The notes beneath the pieces are model-generated. The model saw only the letters and a program-made list of their open reading frames with translations, ran no database searches and was not told the DNA's origin. Both the position numbers and the translations under genes were made by a program. Below, one piece after another: positions 51,413 through 60,116 of a stretch of DNA of 64,000 nt (within the stretch, counting starts at the first letter, position 1; each line of letters starts with the position of its first letter). Source of the DNA: Streptomyces sp. CB02056 (GTDB lineage: Bacteria > Actinomycetota > Actinomycetes > Streptomycetales > Streptomycetaceae); assembly GCF_001905545.1 (NCBI RefSeq), contig NZ_LIPD01000019.1, forward strand, positions 1 to 64,000, in the 5' to 3' direction.

Positions 51413-52801
51413 TTGTCCCCTGTGTCCCCAGCCCTGCCGCCCCTCGACCCGGCCCTGCCGCCCCTCGACCCGGCCCTGCCGCCCGTCGACCCGGGCCTGC
51501 TGCCGCTCACCGCCGAATTCCGCCCCGAGGGCCTGGCCGTCGGCGGCGTGCTCCTGGACGAGGCGGCCCGCCAGTACGGCACGCCGCTGTTCGTCTACGA
51601 CGAGGAGCACCTGCGCCGGCGCTGCCGGGAGGCGGTGGCCGCCTTCGGCCGGGGCAACGTCGCCTACGCCTCCAAGGCCTTCCTCTGCACCGCGATGGCC
51701 CGCCTCGCCACCGAGGAGGGCCTGCTGCTGGACGTCGCCTCCGGCGGCGAGCTGCGCACCGCGCTGTACGCCGGGGTCGACCCGGACCGGATCGTGCTGC
51801 ACGGCAACAACAAGGACGAGGCCGAGCTGCGCACCGCGCTGACCGTCGGCCTGCGCCACATCGTGGTGGACAGCTTCGACGAGCTGGACCGGATCGAGCG
51901 GCTGCACCGCGAGGAGGGCCTGCCCCCGGCCCGGGTCCAGCTGCGGGTGGCGCCCGGGGTCGCGGCCGGCGCCCACCAGGCCATCCAGACCGGCGGCCAC
52001 GACTCCAAGTTCGGCTTCGGCCTGGCCGACGGCGCCGCCGCGGCCGCGGTGCGCCGCGCCCGGGGCTCCGCCGCCGTACGGCTGGAGGGCGTCCACGCCC
52101 ACGTCGGCTCCCAGGTGCTGGACCCGGCCGAGCTGGCCGACGGCGCCGCCGCGGTGGCCCGGTTCGCGGTGGAGCACGGACTGCGCCGGCTGACCGTCGG
52201 CGGCGGCCTGGGCGTGGCCTACCTGAGCGGGCAGAGCGCCCCCTCCTTCGCGGTCTGGGCCGAGCGGGTCCGCGCGGCGGTGCGCGGCGCGGGCTGGAGC
52301 GGCGAGGTGGGCGTCGAGCCCGGCCGCTCGATCGCCGCCCGGGCCGGGCTGACGCTGTACCGGGTCGGCACCGTCAAGCGGATCGAGGGCGTGCGCACGT
52401 ACGTCAGCGTGGACGGCGGGATGAGCGACAACCTGCGCCCGGCGCTGTACGGCGCCCGCTACGAGGCCTTCCTGCCGCGCTGCCCCGAAGCGCCCCGGCC
52501 GGGGCACGCCCGGCTGGTCGGCAAGCACTGCGAGAGCGGCGACGTGATCATCGACGACGCCGCGCTCCCCGCCGACCTGCGGGTCGGCGACCTGCTGGCC
52601 ACCCCGGTGACCGGCGCCTACGGCTACGCCATGGCGTCCAACTACAACAAGCTGCCGCGGCCCGCCGTGGTCTTCGTCCGCAACGGCGAGGCCCGCCTGG
52701 TGGTGCGCCGGGAGACCGAGCACGACCTGCTCCGGCTGGACGTGGCCGCCGGCGACGGCCTCGGGGAACCGGTGGCTGCGCAGCGGTCGCATGCCGTCTA
52801 A
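51413..52801 (+). CDS. lysA: Diaminopimelate decarboxylase family (LysA-like), PLP enzyme
   Basis: A 462-aa fold-III PLP decarboxylase. The PLP lysine is in VAYASKAFL, with HVGSQ, the phosphate-binding GGGLGVAYLSG, EPGRS (Glu-Pro-Gly), and the active-site CESGD from the partner subunit. True LysA makes L-lysine from meso-diaminopimelate; family members also decarboxylate D-amino acids or ornithine. TTG start chosen after GGAGGA; a GTG three codons later is possible. The N-terminus has a three-fold ALPPLDP repeat. The context (LysR, D-amino-acid genes nearby) leaves the exact substrate open. Confidence 0.88.
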   Translation: MSPVSPALPPLDPALPPLDPALPPVDPGLLPLTAEFRPEGLAVGGVLLDEAARQYGTPLFVYDEEHLRRRCREAVAAFGRGNVAYASKAFLCTAMARLATEEGLLLDVASGGELRTALYAGVDPDRIVLHGNNKDEAELRTALTVGLRHIVVDSFDELDRIERLHREEGLPPARVQLRVAPGVAAGAHQAIQTGGHDSKFGFGLADGAAAAAVRRARGSAAVRLEGVHAHVGSQVLDPAELADGAAAVARFAVEHGLRRLTVGGGLGVAYLSGQSAPSFAVWAERVRAAVRGAGWSGEVGVEPGRSIAARAGLTLYRVGTVKRIEGVRTYVSVDGGMSDNLRPALYGARYEAFLPRCPEAPRPGHARLVGKHCESGDVIIDDAALPADLRVGDLLATPVTGAYGYAMASNYNKLPRPAVVFVRNGEARLVVRRETEHDLLRLDVAAGDGLGEPVAAQRSHAV

Positions 52802-52810
52802 CCTGGGCCG

Positions 52811-53734
52811 ATGCTGAACAGCGCCCGACTGCACGTCCTCCTGGAGATCGCCCGCCGGGGCACCATCGTGGCCGCGGCGCAGGCCCTGCACCTGAGCCCG
52901 TCCGCCATCTCGCACCAGCTCGCCCGCCTGGAGCAGGAGCTGGGTGTCGCGCTGGTGGAACGGGCTCCGCAGTCCCTGCGCCTGACGCCCGCGGGTGTCC
53001 GGCTGGCCGAGCACGCCCAGGCGATCGCCGATCTGATGGCCGTCGCCCAGGACGACCTGCGGGCGCACGCCGAGGGCGCGGCCGGGGTGCTGCGGATCGG
53101 CTTCTTCGCCTCCGCCGGGCTGGACCTGCTGCCCCGGGCGCTGGCCGCGTTCTCCGCCGCGAACCCGCAGGTGGAGCTGGAGCTGATCATGGGCCAGCCG
53201 CACGAGCTGGTCCCGGACCTGGAGGCCGGCCGGCTGGACGCGGCCGTCGTCTTCGAGCACCCGCTGGACCCGTGGTGCCGCCAGGCGGCGGTGGACGTGC
53301 GGATGTACTTCGAGGAGCCGCAGCTGGTCGTGGTGCCGCTGCGGCACCGGCTCGGGCGGCGCTCGCTGGTGCGGCTGGCCGAGCTGGAGGGCGAGAGCTG
53401 GATCGGCACCCACGGCGGCAGCACCGGCGAGCCGGTGCTCGAACGCGCCTGCGCGGCCGAGGGGTTCCGCCCCCGGGTGCGCTGCCGCAGCGACCACTAC
53501 CAGGTGACCATCAACCTCGCGCGGGCCGGCATGGGCGTCGCGCTGATCCCGGCGCTCGGCCTGGCCGACAGCGCCGGGGTGCACGTCTGCCGGCTGGACC
53601 ACCCGCAGCTGCACCGCCGGATCGGGGTGGCCACCCGGACCACCAACCGCAACCCGGTGCTGCGGTCCTTCCTCGCCGAACTCGGCGCGGCGGCCGGGGA
53701 GATCAGGTCGCTGCTCGACATGCGCTGGGCCTGA
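52811..53734 (+). CDS. LysR-family transcriptional regulator
   Basis: A 307-aa regulator. HTH in LHVLLEIARRGTIVAAAQALHLSPSAISHQLARLEQELG (ends given: LHVLLEI and LEQELG), then an effector domain from about 95 (LRIGFFASAGLDLL). ATG only nine bases after the decarboxylase stop, so it is cotranscribed with it. May regulate that gene or the convergent ABC/deacylase operon. Confidence 0.92.
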   Translation: MLNSARLHVLLEIARRGTIVAAAQALHLSPSAISHQLARLEQELGVALVERAPQSLRLTPAGVRLAEHAQAIADLMAVAQDDLRAHAEGAAGVLRIGFFASAGLDLLPRALAAFSAANPQVELELIMGQPHELVPDLEAGRLDAAVVFEHPLDPWCRQAAVDVRMYFEEPQLVVVPLRHRLGRRSLVRLAELEGESWIGTHGGSTGEPVLERACAAEGFRPRVRCRSDHYQVTINLARAGMGVALIPALGLADSAGVHVCRLDHPQLHRRIGVATRTTNRNPVLRSFLAELGAAAGEIRSLLDMRWA

Positions 53735-53796
53735 CCTCCCCGGCCCGGACGTCCCCCGGCCCGGACCATGCCCGGCCCTGACCTCCCCGGCCCGGA
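53731..53796. repeat. 19-bp direct repeat flanking a short convergent gap
   Basis: CTGACCTCCCCGGCCCGGA at 53731-53749 (including the LysR stop) recurs exactly at 53778-53796; partial copies lie between them. Fills the whole 67-bp gap before the convergent operon end. Confidence 0.6.
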
Positions 53797-53801
53797 GCCC
53801 G

Positions 53802-54641
53802 TCAGGCCGGCCGCTGGGCCCAGGCCGCGAGGGCGCCGCCGACGTCCCGGATGGCGTGCACGGCGGCCCGCTCGGTGCTGGGCCCGAGCGCCACGTCCCA
53901 GTGCGCGACGACCGCGTAGGCCACCCGCCGGGCGCCCACGATGACGCCCGCGTCGGCCCGCACCCCGGTGTCCGTACCGGTCTTGTTGGCCACCAGCAGG
54001 CGGCCGGGCAGCGGTTCGGGGAAGCCGGGGGCGTACGGGTCGTGGTCGATCAGCGCGGGCACCAGCCCGTGGTCGGTGTTGGCGCGCATCCAGCCGAGCA
54101 GCCGGGCCGAGGCCCCCGGGGTGGCCATGGTGCCCCGGACCGCGAGGGCCACCAGGCGGGCCAGGTCGCGGGCGGTGCCGGTGGCGAAGACCGGCGGGAC
54201 GTCCGGCCCGCGCTCGTCGCGCACCCGGTCGTGCAGGGTGAGCCGCTCCAGCCCGAGGTCGCGGGCCAGCCGCGCGGTGGCCGGCAGGCCGACCAGCCGC
54301 AGCAGGGCGTTGGTGGCGGTGTTGTCGCTGACCGCGGCGGTCAGCCAGGCCAGGTCCTCCACCGTCCAGCCGGGGCGGCTGAGCCGGCCGAGCAGGCCGG
54401 TGCCGCCGGTGACGTCCTCGGGGAGGATCGCGGCCGGCTGCCCGGCCGCCAGTTCCCCGTTGTCCAGCCGCCGGGCGACCTCGGCGAGCAGCAGCAGCTT
54501 GGAGGCGCTGGCGACGGGCAGCACGACGGTGTCGTCCACCCCGACCGCTTCGCCGCCGTCCACGTCGACGGCGGCCACCGCGAGGGTCAGCGGGAGCGCC
54601 GCCGAGCTGCGCGCGGCGGCGGCCACCTGGGCGAGGCTCAT
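53802..54641 (-). CDS. Serine beta-lactamase-fold protein (class A-like)
   Basis: A 279-aa protein. The active-site motifs are all present: SASK (Ser near 45), SDN (near 106) and KTGTD (near 221). No signal peptide is visible, so it appears cytoplasmic, unlike secreted beta-lactamases. ATG overlaps the deacylase stop (ATGA). In this operon a D-amino-acid peptidase or amidase is as likely as a beta-lactamase. Confidence 0.82.
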   Translation of the reverse strand: MSLAQVAAAARSSAALPLTLAVAAVDVDGGEAVGVDDTVVLPVASASKLLLLAEVARRLDNGELAAGQPAAILPEDVTGGTGLLGRLSRPGWTVEDLAWLTAAVSDNTATNALLRLVGLPATARLARDLGLERLTLHDRVRDERGPDVPPVFATGTARDLARLVALAVRGTMATPGASARLLGWMRANTDHGLVPALIDHDPYAPGFPEPLPGRLLVANKTGTDTGVRADAGVIVGARRVAYAVVAHWDVALGPSTERAAVHAIRDVGGALAAWAQRPA

Positions 54642-56266
54642 CGGACCCGCACCACCTCTCCGGCCCGGCTCGCGGTCGGCCGGCCGCCGCGCACCGCGAC
54701 CCGGCCGGCCACCACGACGGTCTCCACGCCCGCCGGCGCCAGCAGCGGCCGCTCGAAGGTCGCGCCGTCCAGGACGGCCGCCGGGTCCAGCACCACCAGG
54801 TCGGCGACGGCGCCGTCCCGGACCACCCCGCGCCCGGCCAGCCGGAACCGCCCGGCGGGCAGGCCGGTCATCTTGTGCACCGCGAGCTCCAGCGGCAGCA
54901 GGCCCTGCTCGCGCCCGTAGTGGCCGAGCACCCGGGCGAAGCTGCCCGCCCAACGGGGGTGCGGGCGGCCGGGTTTGGGCACGCCGTCCGAGCCGATCAT
55001 GGACAGCGGGCTGGCCAGCACCCGGCGGACGTCGTCCTCGCGCATCGAGTGGCTGATGATGGTCACCTCGCCCTGCGCCTCCAGCAGCAGGTCGCTCACG
55101 TAGTCGACCGGGTCGGCGCCGCGCTCGGCGGCCAGGTCGGCGATCCGGCGGCCCTCGGCGGTACGGCGGGCGGGCGCGGCGGCCACCGAGATCAGGTCCC
55201 AGCCGCCGTTGCCGACGGTGTTCTCCCAGCCCTCGACGCCGTTCGCGATGTCCGCCCGGATCCGGTCCCGCACCTCCTTGCTGCGCAGCCGCTCCAGCAG
55301 GGCGGCCGGCCCGCCCTCGCTGGTCCACGGCGGCAGCATCGCGTGCAGCACGGTGCTGCCGGCGGTGTACGGGTAGACGTCGCAGAGCACGTCCACGCCG
55401 TCGGCGCGGGCCTGTTCCAGGCGCGGCAGGGTGCGCAGGGTGGCGCCCCAGGCGTGCCGCCCGGCGGTCTTGTGGTGGGAGACCTGGAGCGCCGCGCCGG
55501 AGCGCACCGCGATCTCCAGCGCCTCCTCCAGGGCCTTCTCCACCTGGGACATCTCGTCGCGCAGGTGCGTCACGTACGGCTTGCCGTGCCGCGCGGCGAC
55601 CTTGGCCAGGGCCACGATCTCCTCGGTGTCCGCGTAGACGCCGGGCGGGTAGATCAGGCCGGTGGAGAGGCCGGCCGCGCCCTGGGCCAGCGCCCGGTCG
55701 AGCAGGTCGCACATGGCGGCCAGCTCCTCGGGGGTGGGCGGGCGGTCCTCGAAGCCCATCACCCCGGCGCGCAGCGTGCCGTGGCCGACCAGCGAGGCGA
55801 TGTGGTTGCGGCGCAGTTCGGGCCGCTGGCCGGCCGCGAAGGCGTCGAAGTCCTCGGCGGGCAGCACCGGCCCGAGGCCGAAGGAGACCCGCAGGTGCCC
55901 GGCCAGTTCGGGCAGCCGCTCGGGCAGGGCGGGGAACAGGCTGATCCCGCAGTTGCCGCTGATCTCGGTGGTGACGCCCTGGAGCAGCGGGGCGAGCCGC
56001 AGTTCGTCCAGGGCGTCGCCGTCGGTGTGGGTGCCGCCGCCGAAGGGGGCGGCGAGCGCGTCCGAGTGGGTGTGGACGTCGATGAAGCCGGGGGTGACGA
56101 CCCGTCCGGTGACGTCCAGCGTCTCGGCCGCGGCCACCGCGGTGCCCGGCGGCAGGACGGTGACCCGGGCCCCCGCGACGGCGAGGTCGGCCGCGCGGCC
56201 GGGCGCCCCGGTGCCGTCCACCAGGGTGCCGCCGCGCAGCAGCAGGTCGACCGGGGTCGTGGTCAC
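54638..56266 (-). CDS. N-acyl-D-amino-acid deacylase (D-aminoacylase)
   Basis: A 542-aa amidohydrolase that removes the acyl group from N-acyl-D-amino acids. The metal site begins with GFIDVHTHSD (near 62) and also shows QVSHHKTAG and HSMREDDVRR; GNCGISLFPALP and LSTGLIYPPG are family features. The start is ambiguous: GTG at 56266 after GGGAG is chosen; ATGs at 56278 and 56296 are also in frame because a short segment is duplicated. Coupled to the ATPase gene upstream and the beta-lactamase-fold gene downstream. Confidence 0.9.
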   Translation of the reverse strand: MTTTPVDLLLRGGTLVDGTGAPGRAADLAVAGARVTVLPPGTAVAAAETLDVTGRVVTPGFIDVHTHSDALAAPFGGGTHTDGDALDELRLAPLLQGVTTEISGNCGISLFPALPERLPELAGHLRVSFGLGPVLPAEDFDAFAAGQRPELRRNHIASLVGHGTLRAGVMGFEDRPPTPEELAAMCDLLDRALAQGAAGLSTGLIYPPGVYADTEEIVALAKVAARHGKPYVTHLRDEMSQVEKALEEALEIAVRSGAALQVSHHKTAGRHAWGATLRTLPRLEQARADGVDVLCDVYPYTAGSTVLHAMLPPWTSEGGPAALLERLRSKEVRDRIRADIANGVEGWENTVGNGGWDLISVAAAPARRTAEGRRIADLAAERGADPVDYVSDLLLEAQGEVTIISHSMREDDVRRVLASPLSMIGSDGVPKPGRPHPRWAGSFARVLGHYGREQGLLPLELAVHKMTGLPAGRFRLAGRGVVRDGAVADLVVLDPAAVLDGATFERPLLAPAGVETVVVAGRVAVRGGRPTASRAGEVVRVR

Positions 56267-56295
56267 GTCCGCTCCCATCAGTCCTGTCGCTCCCA

Positions 56296-57096
56296 TCAGA
56301 GCACCGTCGAGAGGAAGGCCCGGGTGCGGTCGTGCCGCGGGGCGGTGAACACCTCGGCCGGGCTGCCGGCCTCCACGACGGCGCCCTCGTCCATGAAGAC
56401 GACCCGGTCGGCGACCTCGCGGGCGAAGCCCATCTCGTGGGTGACGACGATCATCGTCATGCCGCTGCGGGCGAGGTCGCGCATCACGCCGAGCACCTCG
56501 CCGACCAGCTCCGGGTCGAGCGCGGAGGTGGGCTCGTCGAAGAGCATCAGGGTCGGTTCCATGGCCAGCGCCCGGGCGATCGCCACCCGCTGCTGCTGGC
56601 CGCCGGAGAGCTGGGCCGGGTAGTGGTCGGCGCGGTCGGCCAGGCCGACCCGGGCGAGCAGCTCGCGGGCCCGGCGCTCGGCCTCCTGGCGCGGGCGCCC
56701 CTTGACCGCGATCGGGCCCTCCATCACGTTCTGCAGCGCGGTGCGGTGCGGGAAGAGGTGGAAGCGCTGGAAGACCATGCCGATCCGCTCGCGCTGGTGG
56801 CGGATGTCGCGCGGCCGGCGCTCGCGCAGCCTGCTGCCGGAGGCGCCGTGCGGCTCGTAGCCGACCAGTTCGCCGTCCACCTCGATCCGCCCGGCGTCGA
56901 TCTTCTCCAGGTGGTTGAAGCAGCGCAGCAGGGTGGACTTGCCGGAGCCGGAGGGGCCGATCACGCAGAGCACCTCCCCCGCCCGGACCTCCAGGTCGAT
57001 GCCGCGCAGCACCTCCAGCTCCCCGAAGTGCTTGCGCACCTTCCGGGCCGACAGGACCACCTCGGCGGTCGGCTTCGCCGGATCCGTACCCGTCAC
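56296..57096 (-). CDS. Polar amino acid ABC transporter ATP-binding protein
   Basis: A 266-aa ATPase of the GlnQ/HisP type. Walker A GPSGSGKSTLL, signature LSGGQQQRVAIARAL, Walker B MLFDEPTSALDPELV, H-loop VTHEMGFARE. GTG start overlapping the permease stop (GTGA); its own stop forms TGATG with a downstream start. Energises the importer with the permease and binding protein. Confidence 0.95.
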   Translation of the reverse strand: MTGTDPAKPTAEVVLSARKVRKHFGELEVLRGIDLEVRAGEVLCVIGPSGSGKSTLLRCFNHLEKIDAGRIEVDGELVGYEPHGASGSRLRERRPRDIRHQRERIGMVFQRFHLFPHRTALQNVMEGPIAVKGRPRQEAERRARELLARVGLADRADHYPAQLSGGQQQRVAIARALAMEPTLMLFDEPTSALDPELVGEVLGVMRDLARSGMTMIVVTHEMGFAREVADRVVFMDEGAVVEAGSPAEVFTAPRHDRTRAFLSTVL

Positions 57097-58085
57097 TTGC
57101 CCTCCCCCTTCTTCACGCGCTTCTGTGCTGCGCCGCGCCCCGGCCGCAGGTTGGCCAGCACCCGGCGGTGCAGGGCCGGCGGAGCGCCGGCCGGGTTGAA
57201 CTTCCGCTCCACCGCGTGCTGGGCGACGCTCGCGATGGTGGTGAGCACCAGGTACCAGAGGGACGCGACGATCAGCAGCGCTATCACCTCGAAGTTGGCG
57301 AGGTAGAGGTGCTGGGAGACGGTCATCAGGTCGGCGCCGGCGATGACGGAGACCAGCGAGGTGGTCTTCAGCATCGAGATGAACTGGTTGCCGAACGGCG
57401 GGATGATCACCCGCATCGCCTGCGGCAGCACCACCCGGGTGAGGATCTGCCGGTTGGACATGCCGAGCGAGGCGCCGGCCTCGCGCTGCCCGGGGTCGAC
57501 GCTCTGGATGCCGGCCCGGACGATCTCGGACATGTAGGCGCCCTCGTTGATCGACAGGCCGAGCAGCGCCGCCACGAAGCCGGTGATCAGGGTGTTGGAC
57601 TGCCAGCTGACCAGCTTGGGCCCGTCGAACGGGATGCCGATGCTGATCTCCGGGAAGAGCAGCGCCAGGTTGAACCAGAAGATCAGCTGGACCAGCAGCG
57701 GGGTGCCGCGGAAGAACCAGGTGTACGCCCCGGCGGTGGTCCGCAGCACCGGGCTGTCGGACAGCTGCATCACCGCGACCACCACGCCGATGACGATGCC
57801 CACCACCTGGGAGATCAGGGTGAGTTGGACCGTCACCCAGAGCCCTTCCAGGATCACGCCGTCGAACTGGTACCGGGCGACGATGTCCCAGTGCAGGTTG
57901 GGGTTGACGATGATCGTCCAGGCCAGCCAGACGGCGACGAAGGCCGCCGCCAGCACGGCGAACCAGCGCGCCGGGCGGGGCCGGCCGGTGACCTCGAAGG
58001 CCAGGTCGTCGTCGGCCGCGGTCTCGGCGGTCGGGACCCGGCCGGCCGGTGCGGGCATCGCGGGGTCTCTCATGTCGGTGCTCAT
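57093..58085 (-). CDS. Polar amino acid ABC transporter permease (HisM type)
   Basis: A 330-aa permease with five to six helices, beginning after a ~35-residue cytoplasmic N-terminus. The coupling loop reads EIVRAGIQSVDPGQREAGASLGM, and FFRGTPLLVQL is typical of the His/Glu/Gln/Arg family. It is the only permease gene, so it probably works as a homodimer. ATG chosen 19 bp after the binding-protein stop; an ATG four codons later is possible. Confidence 0.93.
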   Translation of the reverse strand: MSTDMRDPAMPAPAGRVPTAETAADDDLAFEVTGRPRPARWFAVLAAAFVAVWLAWTIIVNPNLHWDIVARYQFDGVILEGLWVTVQLTLISQVVGIVIGVVVAVMQLSDSPVLRTTAGAYTWFFRGTPLLVQLIFWFNLALLFPEISIGIPFDGPKLVSWQSNTLITGFVAALLGLSINEGAYMSEIVRAGIQSVDPGQREAGASLGMSNRQILTRVVLPQAMRVIIPPFGNQFISMLKTTSLVSVIAGADLMTVSQHLYLANFEVIALLIVASLWYLVLTTIASVAQHAVERKFNPAGAPPALHRRVLANLRPGRGAAQKRVKKGEGK

Positions 58086-58104
58086 CTCGTCGGTGCCGCC
58101 GTTC

Positions 58105-58995
58105 TCACTGCGCCGCGTTGACGGTGGCGCGCTCCACCGCGCTGCCGCCGACCTGGTAGGTGTCCAGCACCTTGCGGTACTCGCCGCTCTCGATCAGCTC
58201 CTGGAGCGCCTTCTGCACCGCGTCGCGCAGCCCGGAGTCCTTCTTCGCCACCGCGATGCCCCAGGGCGCCGTCCCGTACTGGTCCGGCAGCACCTCGTAG
58301 GAGCCGCTGTTCTGCACGAACATCTGCGCCACCGGGTAGTCCACGATCGTGGCCACGGCCCGCTCGCTGTCCAGCTGGAGCAGCCCGGTCGGGGCGTCCT
58401 CGCTCTGCGAGATCGCCATCCTGGTGGCGCACTTGGCGTTCTGCTGCTCGCCGATCTCCAGGTTGGAGCTGCCCTTGGCGAGGACCACCTTCTTCCCGCA
58501 GAGGTCCTCCATGGACTTGATGCCCTCGGGGTTGCCCTTCTTCGTCATGATCACGCCGCCGGTGCGGAAGTAGTCGACGAAGTCGACGGCCTGGCGGCGC
58601 TGGGCGCTGTCCGTCATGGAGGACATCACCAGGTCGTAGCGGCCGGCCTGGAGGCCGGGGATCAGGCCGTCGAAGGAGGAGTTGGCGAGCTCCAGCTTCA
58701 GGCCGAGCCTCCCGGCGACGGCGGCGGCGAGGTCCGGGTCGACCCCGGTCAGCTCGGTGGTGCCGGGCTTGTACATCTCCATCGGCGGGTAGCCGACGGA
58801 GGTGGCGACTCTGAGCACGCCGCTCTGCTTGTTCTTCGCCGGGAGCAGCTCGGCGGCGCTCTTCCCGGCGTTCTGCGCGGCCTGGGCCGCGCCGGCGGCC
58901 GGGGAGCCGCCCTGGTCGGAGCGCCCGCAGGCGGTGGCGGCCAGGACGACCAGGGACAGTGCGGCCAGACAGCGCAGGGAACGGGGGCGGTTCAT
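58105..58995 (-). CDS. Amino acid ABC transporter substrate-binding lipoprotein
   Basis: A 296-aa lipoprotein. The signal peptide ends in the lipobox LAATAC (Cys near 23), followed by an A/Q-rich spacer and the family-3 binding fold: RVATSVGYPPMEMY, TGVDPDLAAAVAGRLG, DLVMSSMTDSAQRRQAVDFVDYF. Captures an amino acid or small peptide derivative outside the membrane. First gene of the five-gene operon. Confidence 0.94.
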   Translation of the reverse strand: MNRPRSLRCLAALSLVVLAATACGRSDQGGSPAAGAAQAAQNAGKSAAELLPAKNKQSGVLRVATSVGYPPMEMYKPGTTELTGVDPDLAAAVAGRLGLKLELANSSFDGLIPGLQAGRYDLVMSSMTDSAQRRQAVDFVDYFRTGGVIMTKKGNPEGIKSMEDLCGKKVVLAKGSSNLEIGEQQNAKCATRMAISQSEDAPTGLLQLDSERAVATIVDYPVAQMFVQNSGSYEVLPDQYGTAPWGIAVAKKDSGLRDAVQKALQELIESGEYRKVLDTYQVGGSAVERATVNAAQ

Positions 58996-59156
58996 CGGCT
59001 ACTCCCTCGGGCGGTGACGGTGCGCCGATGCTGGCAGCCGGGTCCGGGTGAACGGAAGATGATGAAGCTATTGCTGCCTCACCAACGATTTTTGTACGGC
59101 TGACCGCCCTGTCCTGCGGCTTCCGGCCGTACCGGGCCGGCCTGGTCGCCCGGTCA

Positions 59157-59178
59157 ACCGGTCGGCCGACCGACCGGT
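59157..59178 (-). terminator. Hairpin after the 59186-59983 gene
   Basis: ACCGGTCGG and CCGACCGGT are perfect 9-bp arms with a CCGA loop, just beyond the minus-strand stop. Confidence 0.6.
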
Positions 59179-59185
59179 GCGCCGG

Positions 59186-59983
59186 TCAGCCGGTGAGCCA
59201 CGGGGCCTCGGGCAGCTTGGCGTCCGCCTGCCGGCCGGCGAGCTCGACGGTGGTGGGGGTGCCCAGCCCCGGCATCCGCATCGTCACCCGGCGCAGCCCG
59301 CCGTCGCCGTCGACCCAGTAGGTCAGCGGCGAACGGGCGCCGTCGGGCGCGGCCCCCTGGGCGCGCGGACCGGCGAAGCGGTCGTAGCCCTTGCCGTCGA
59401 TCCGGTCCCGGCCCAGCCAGCGGGCCCCGGACTGGGCGAGCAGCAGCGGGTTGTCGGGGCGGTCCGCGCCGAGCTGGACCAGCAGGTTCAGTCCGGCGTC
59501 CAGCGGATCCGCCGTGTAGGTGCGCGGCGACCAGCCCTGGCGCGGGATGCGCTCGGCCTGCTCCCAGGCGGGGGCGTCGGTGGCGGGGGCGGTGCCGGCC
59601 TGGTCGGGGGCCAGCCCGAGGCCGCCGGTGTCCCAGACGATCAGGCCGTGGTCCAGCGCCCCGCTCGCGCCGGTGGTCCGGTAGCGGCCGACCCCCCGGT
59701 GGTTGCGGTAGTCGACGACCCCGTCGACCCGGATGGTGACGCCCCCGCCCTCCTCGGCCGTGAGCGTCACCGCCACCGGGCTCGCCTGGTAGAGGTTCAG
59801 CCGCGACAGGGCGAGCCGGCCGGCCTCGTCGGTGGTCACCGGGCGTTCGACGGCCTCGTCGGAGACCGTCCGGTAGACGGCCACGCCGCCCGCCGCGGCG
59901 CCGCACACCACGATCGCGATCAGGGCCTTGAGCCAGTGGGACCGCCGGGGCCCGCGGCCGTCGGCCTTCGTCTTGCGGGGCAT
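59186..59983 (-). CDS. Membrane-anchored or exported protein of unknown function
   Basis: A 265-aa protein. Basic N-terminus (MPRKTKADGRGPRRSHW) followed by one hydrophobic helix (LKALIAIVVCGAAAGGVAVY), then an extracytoplasmic domain with a beta-rich character (VTIRVDGVVDYRNHRGVGRYR; DGKGYDRFAGP; GGLRRVTMRMPG) that loosely recalls LppX/LolA-like lipid-binding folds. No lipobox. Same direction as the LPXTG gene upstream. Function unknown. Confidence 0.7.
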   Translation of the reverse strand: MPRKTKADGRGPRRSHWLKALIAIVVCGAAAGGVAVYRTVSDEAVERPVTTDEAGRLALSRLNLYQASPVAVTLTAEEGGGVTIRVDGVVDYRNHRGVGRYRTTGASGALDHGLIVWDTGGLGLAPDQAGTAPATDAPAWEQAERIPRQGWSPRTYTADPLDAGLNLLVQLGADRPDNPLLLAQSGARWLGRDRIDGKGYDRFAGPRAQGAAPDGARSPLTYWVDGDGGLRRVTMRMPGLGTPTTVELAGRQADAKLPEAPWLTG

Positions 59984-60062
59984 GCAGCCGCTCCCTCTCC
60001 TCGGTCGGACACGACAGTCGGGCGGGCCCGGGGACCAACGGTCCCACGAACCCGCCCGATTC

Positions 60063-60094
60063 GGGCCCGGTGCCGGTCTCCCCGCACCGGGCCC
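60063..60094 (-). terminator. Hairpin after the LPXTG protein gene
   Basis: GGGCCCGGTGC pairs perfectly with GCACCGGGCCC (11 bp, 10-base loop), about 20 bp beyond the stop at 60117. Confidence 0.65.
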
Positions 60095-60116
60095 GGTACG
60101 AACACCCCGTCCGGGG

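Noticed and set aside
53731..53796. CRISPR-like repeats
   Set aside because: Only two full copies, no unique spacers of regular length and no cas genes.
53802..54641. Clinical-type beta-lactamase
   Set aside because: Motifs fit, but there is no signal peptide and the operon context is D-amino-acid metabolism, so resistance was not claimed.
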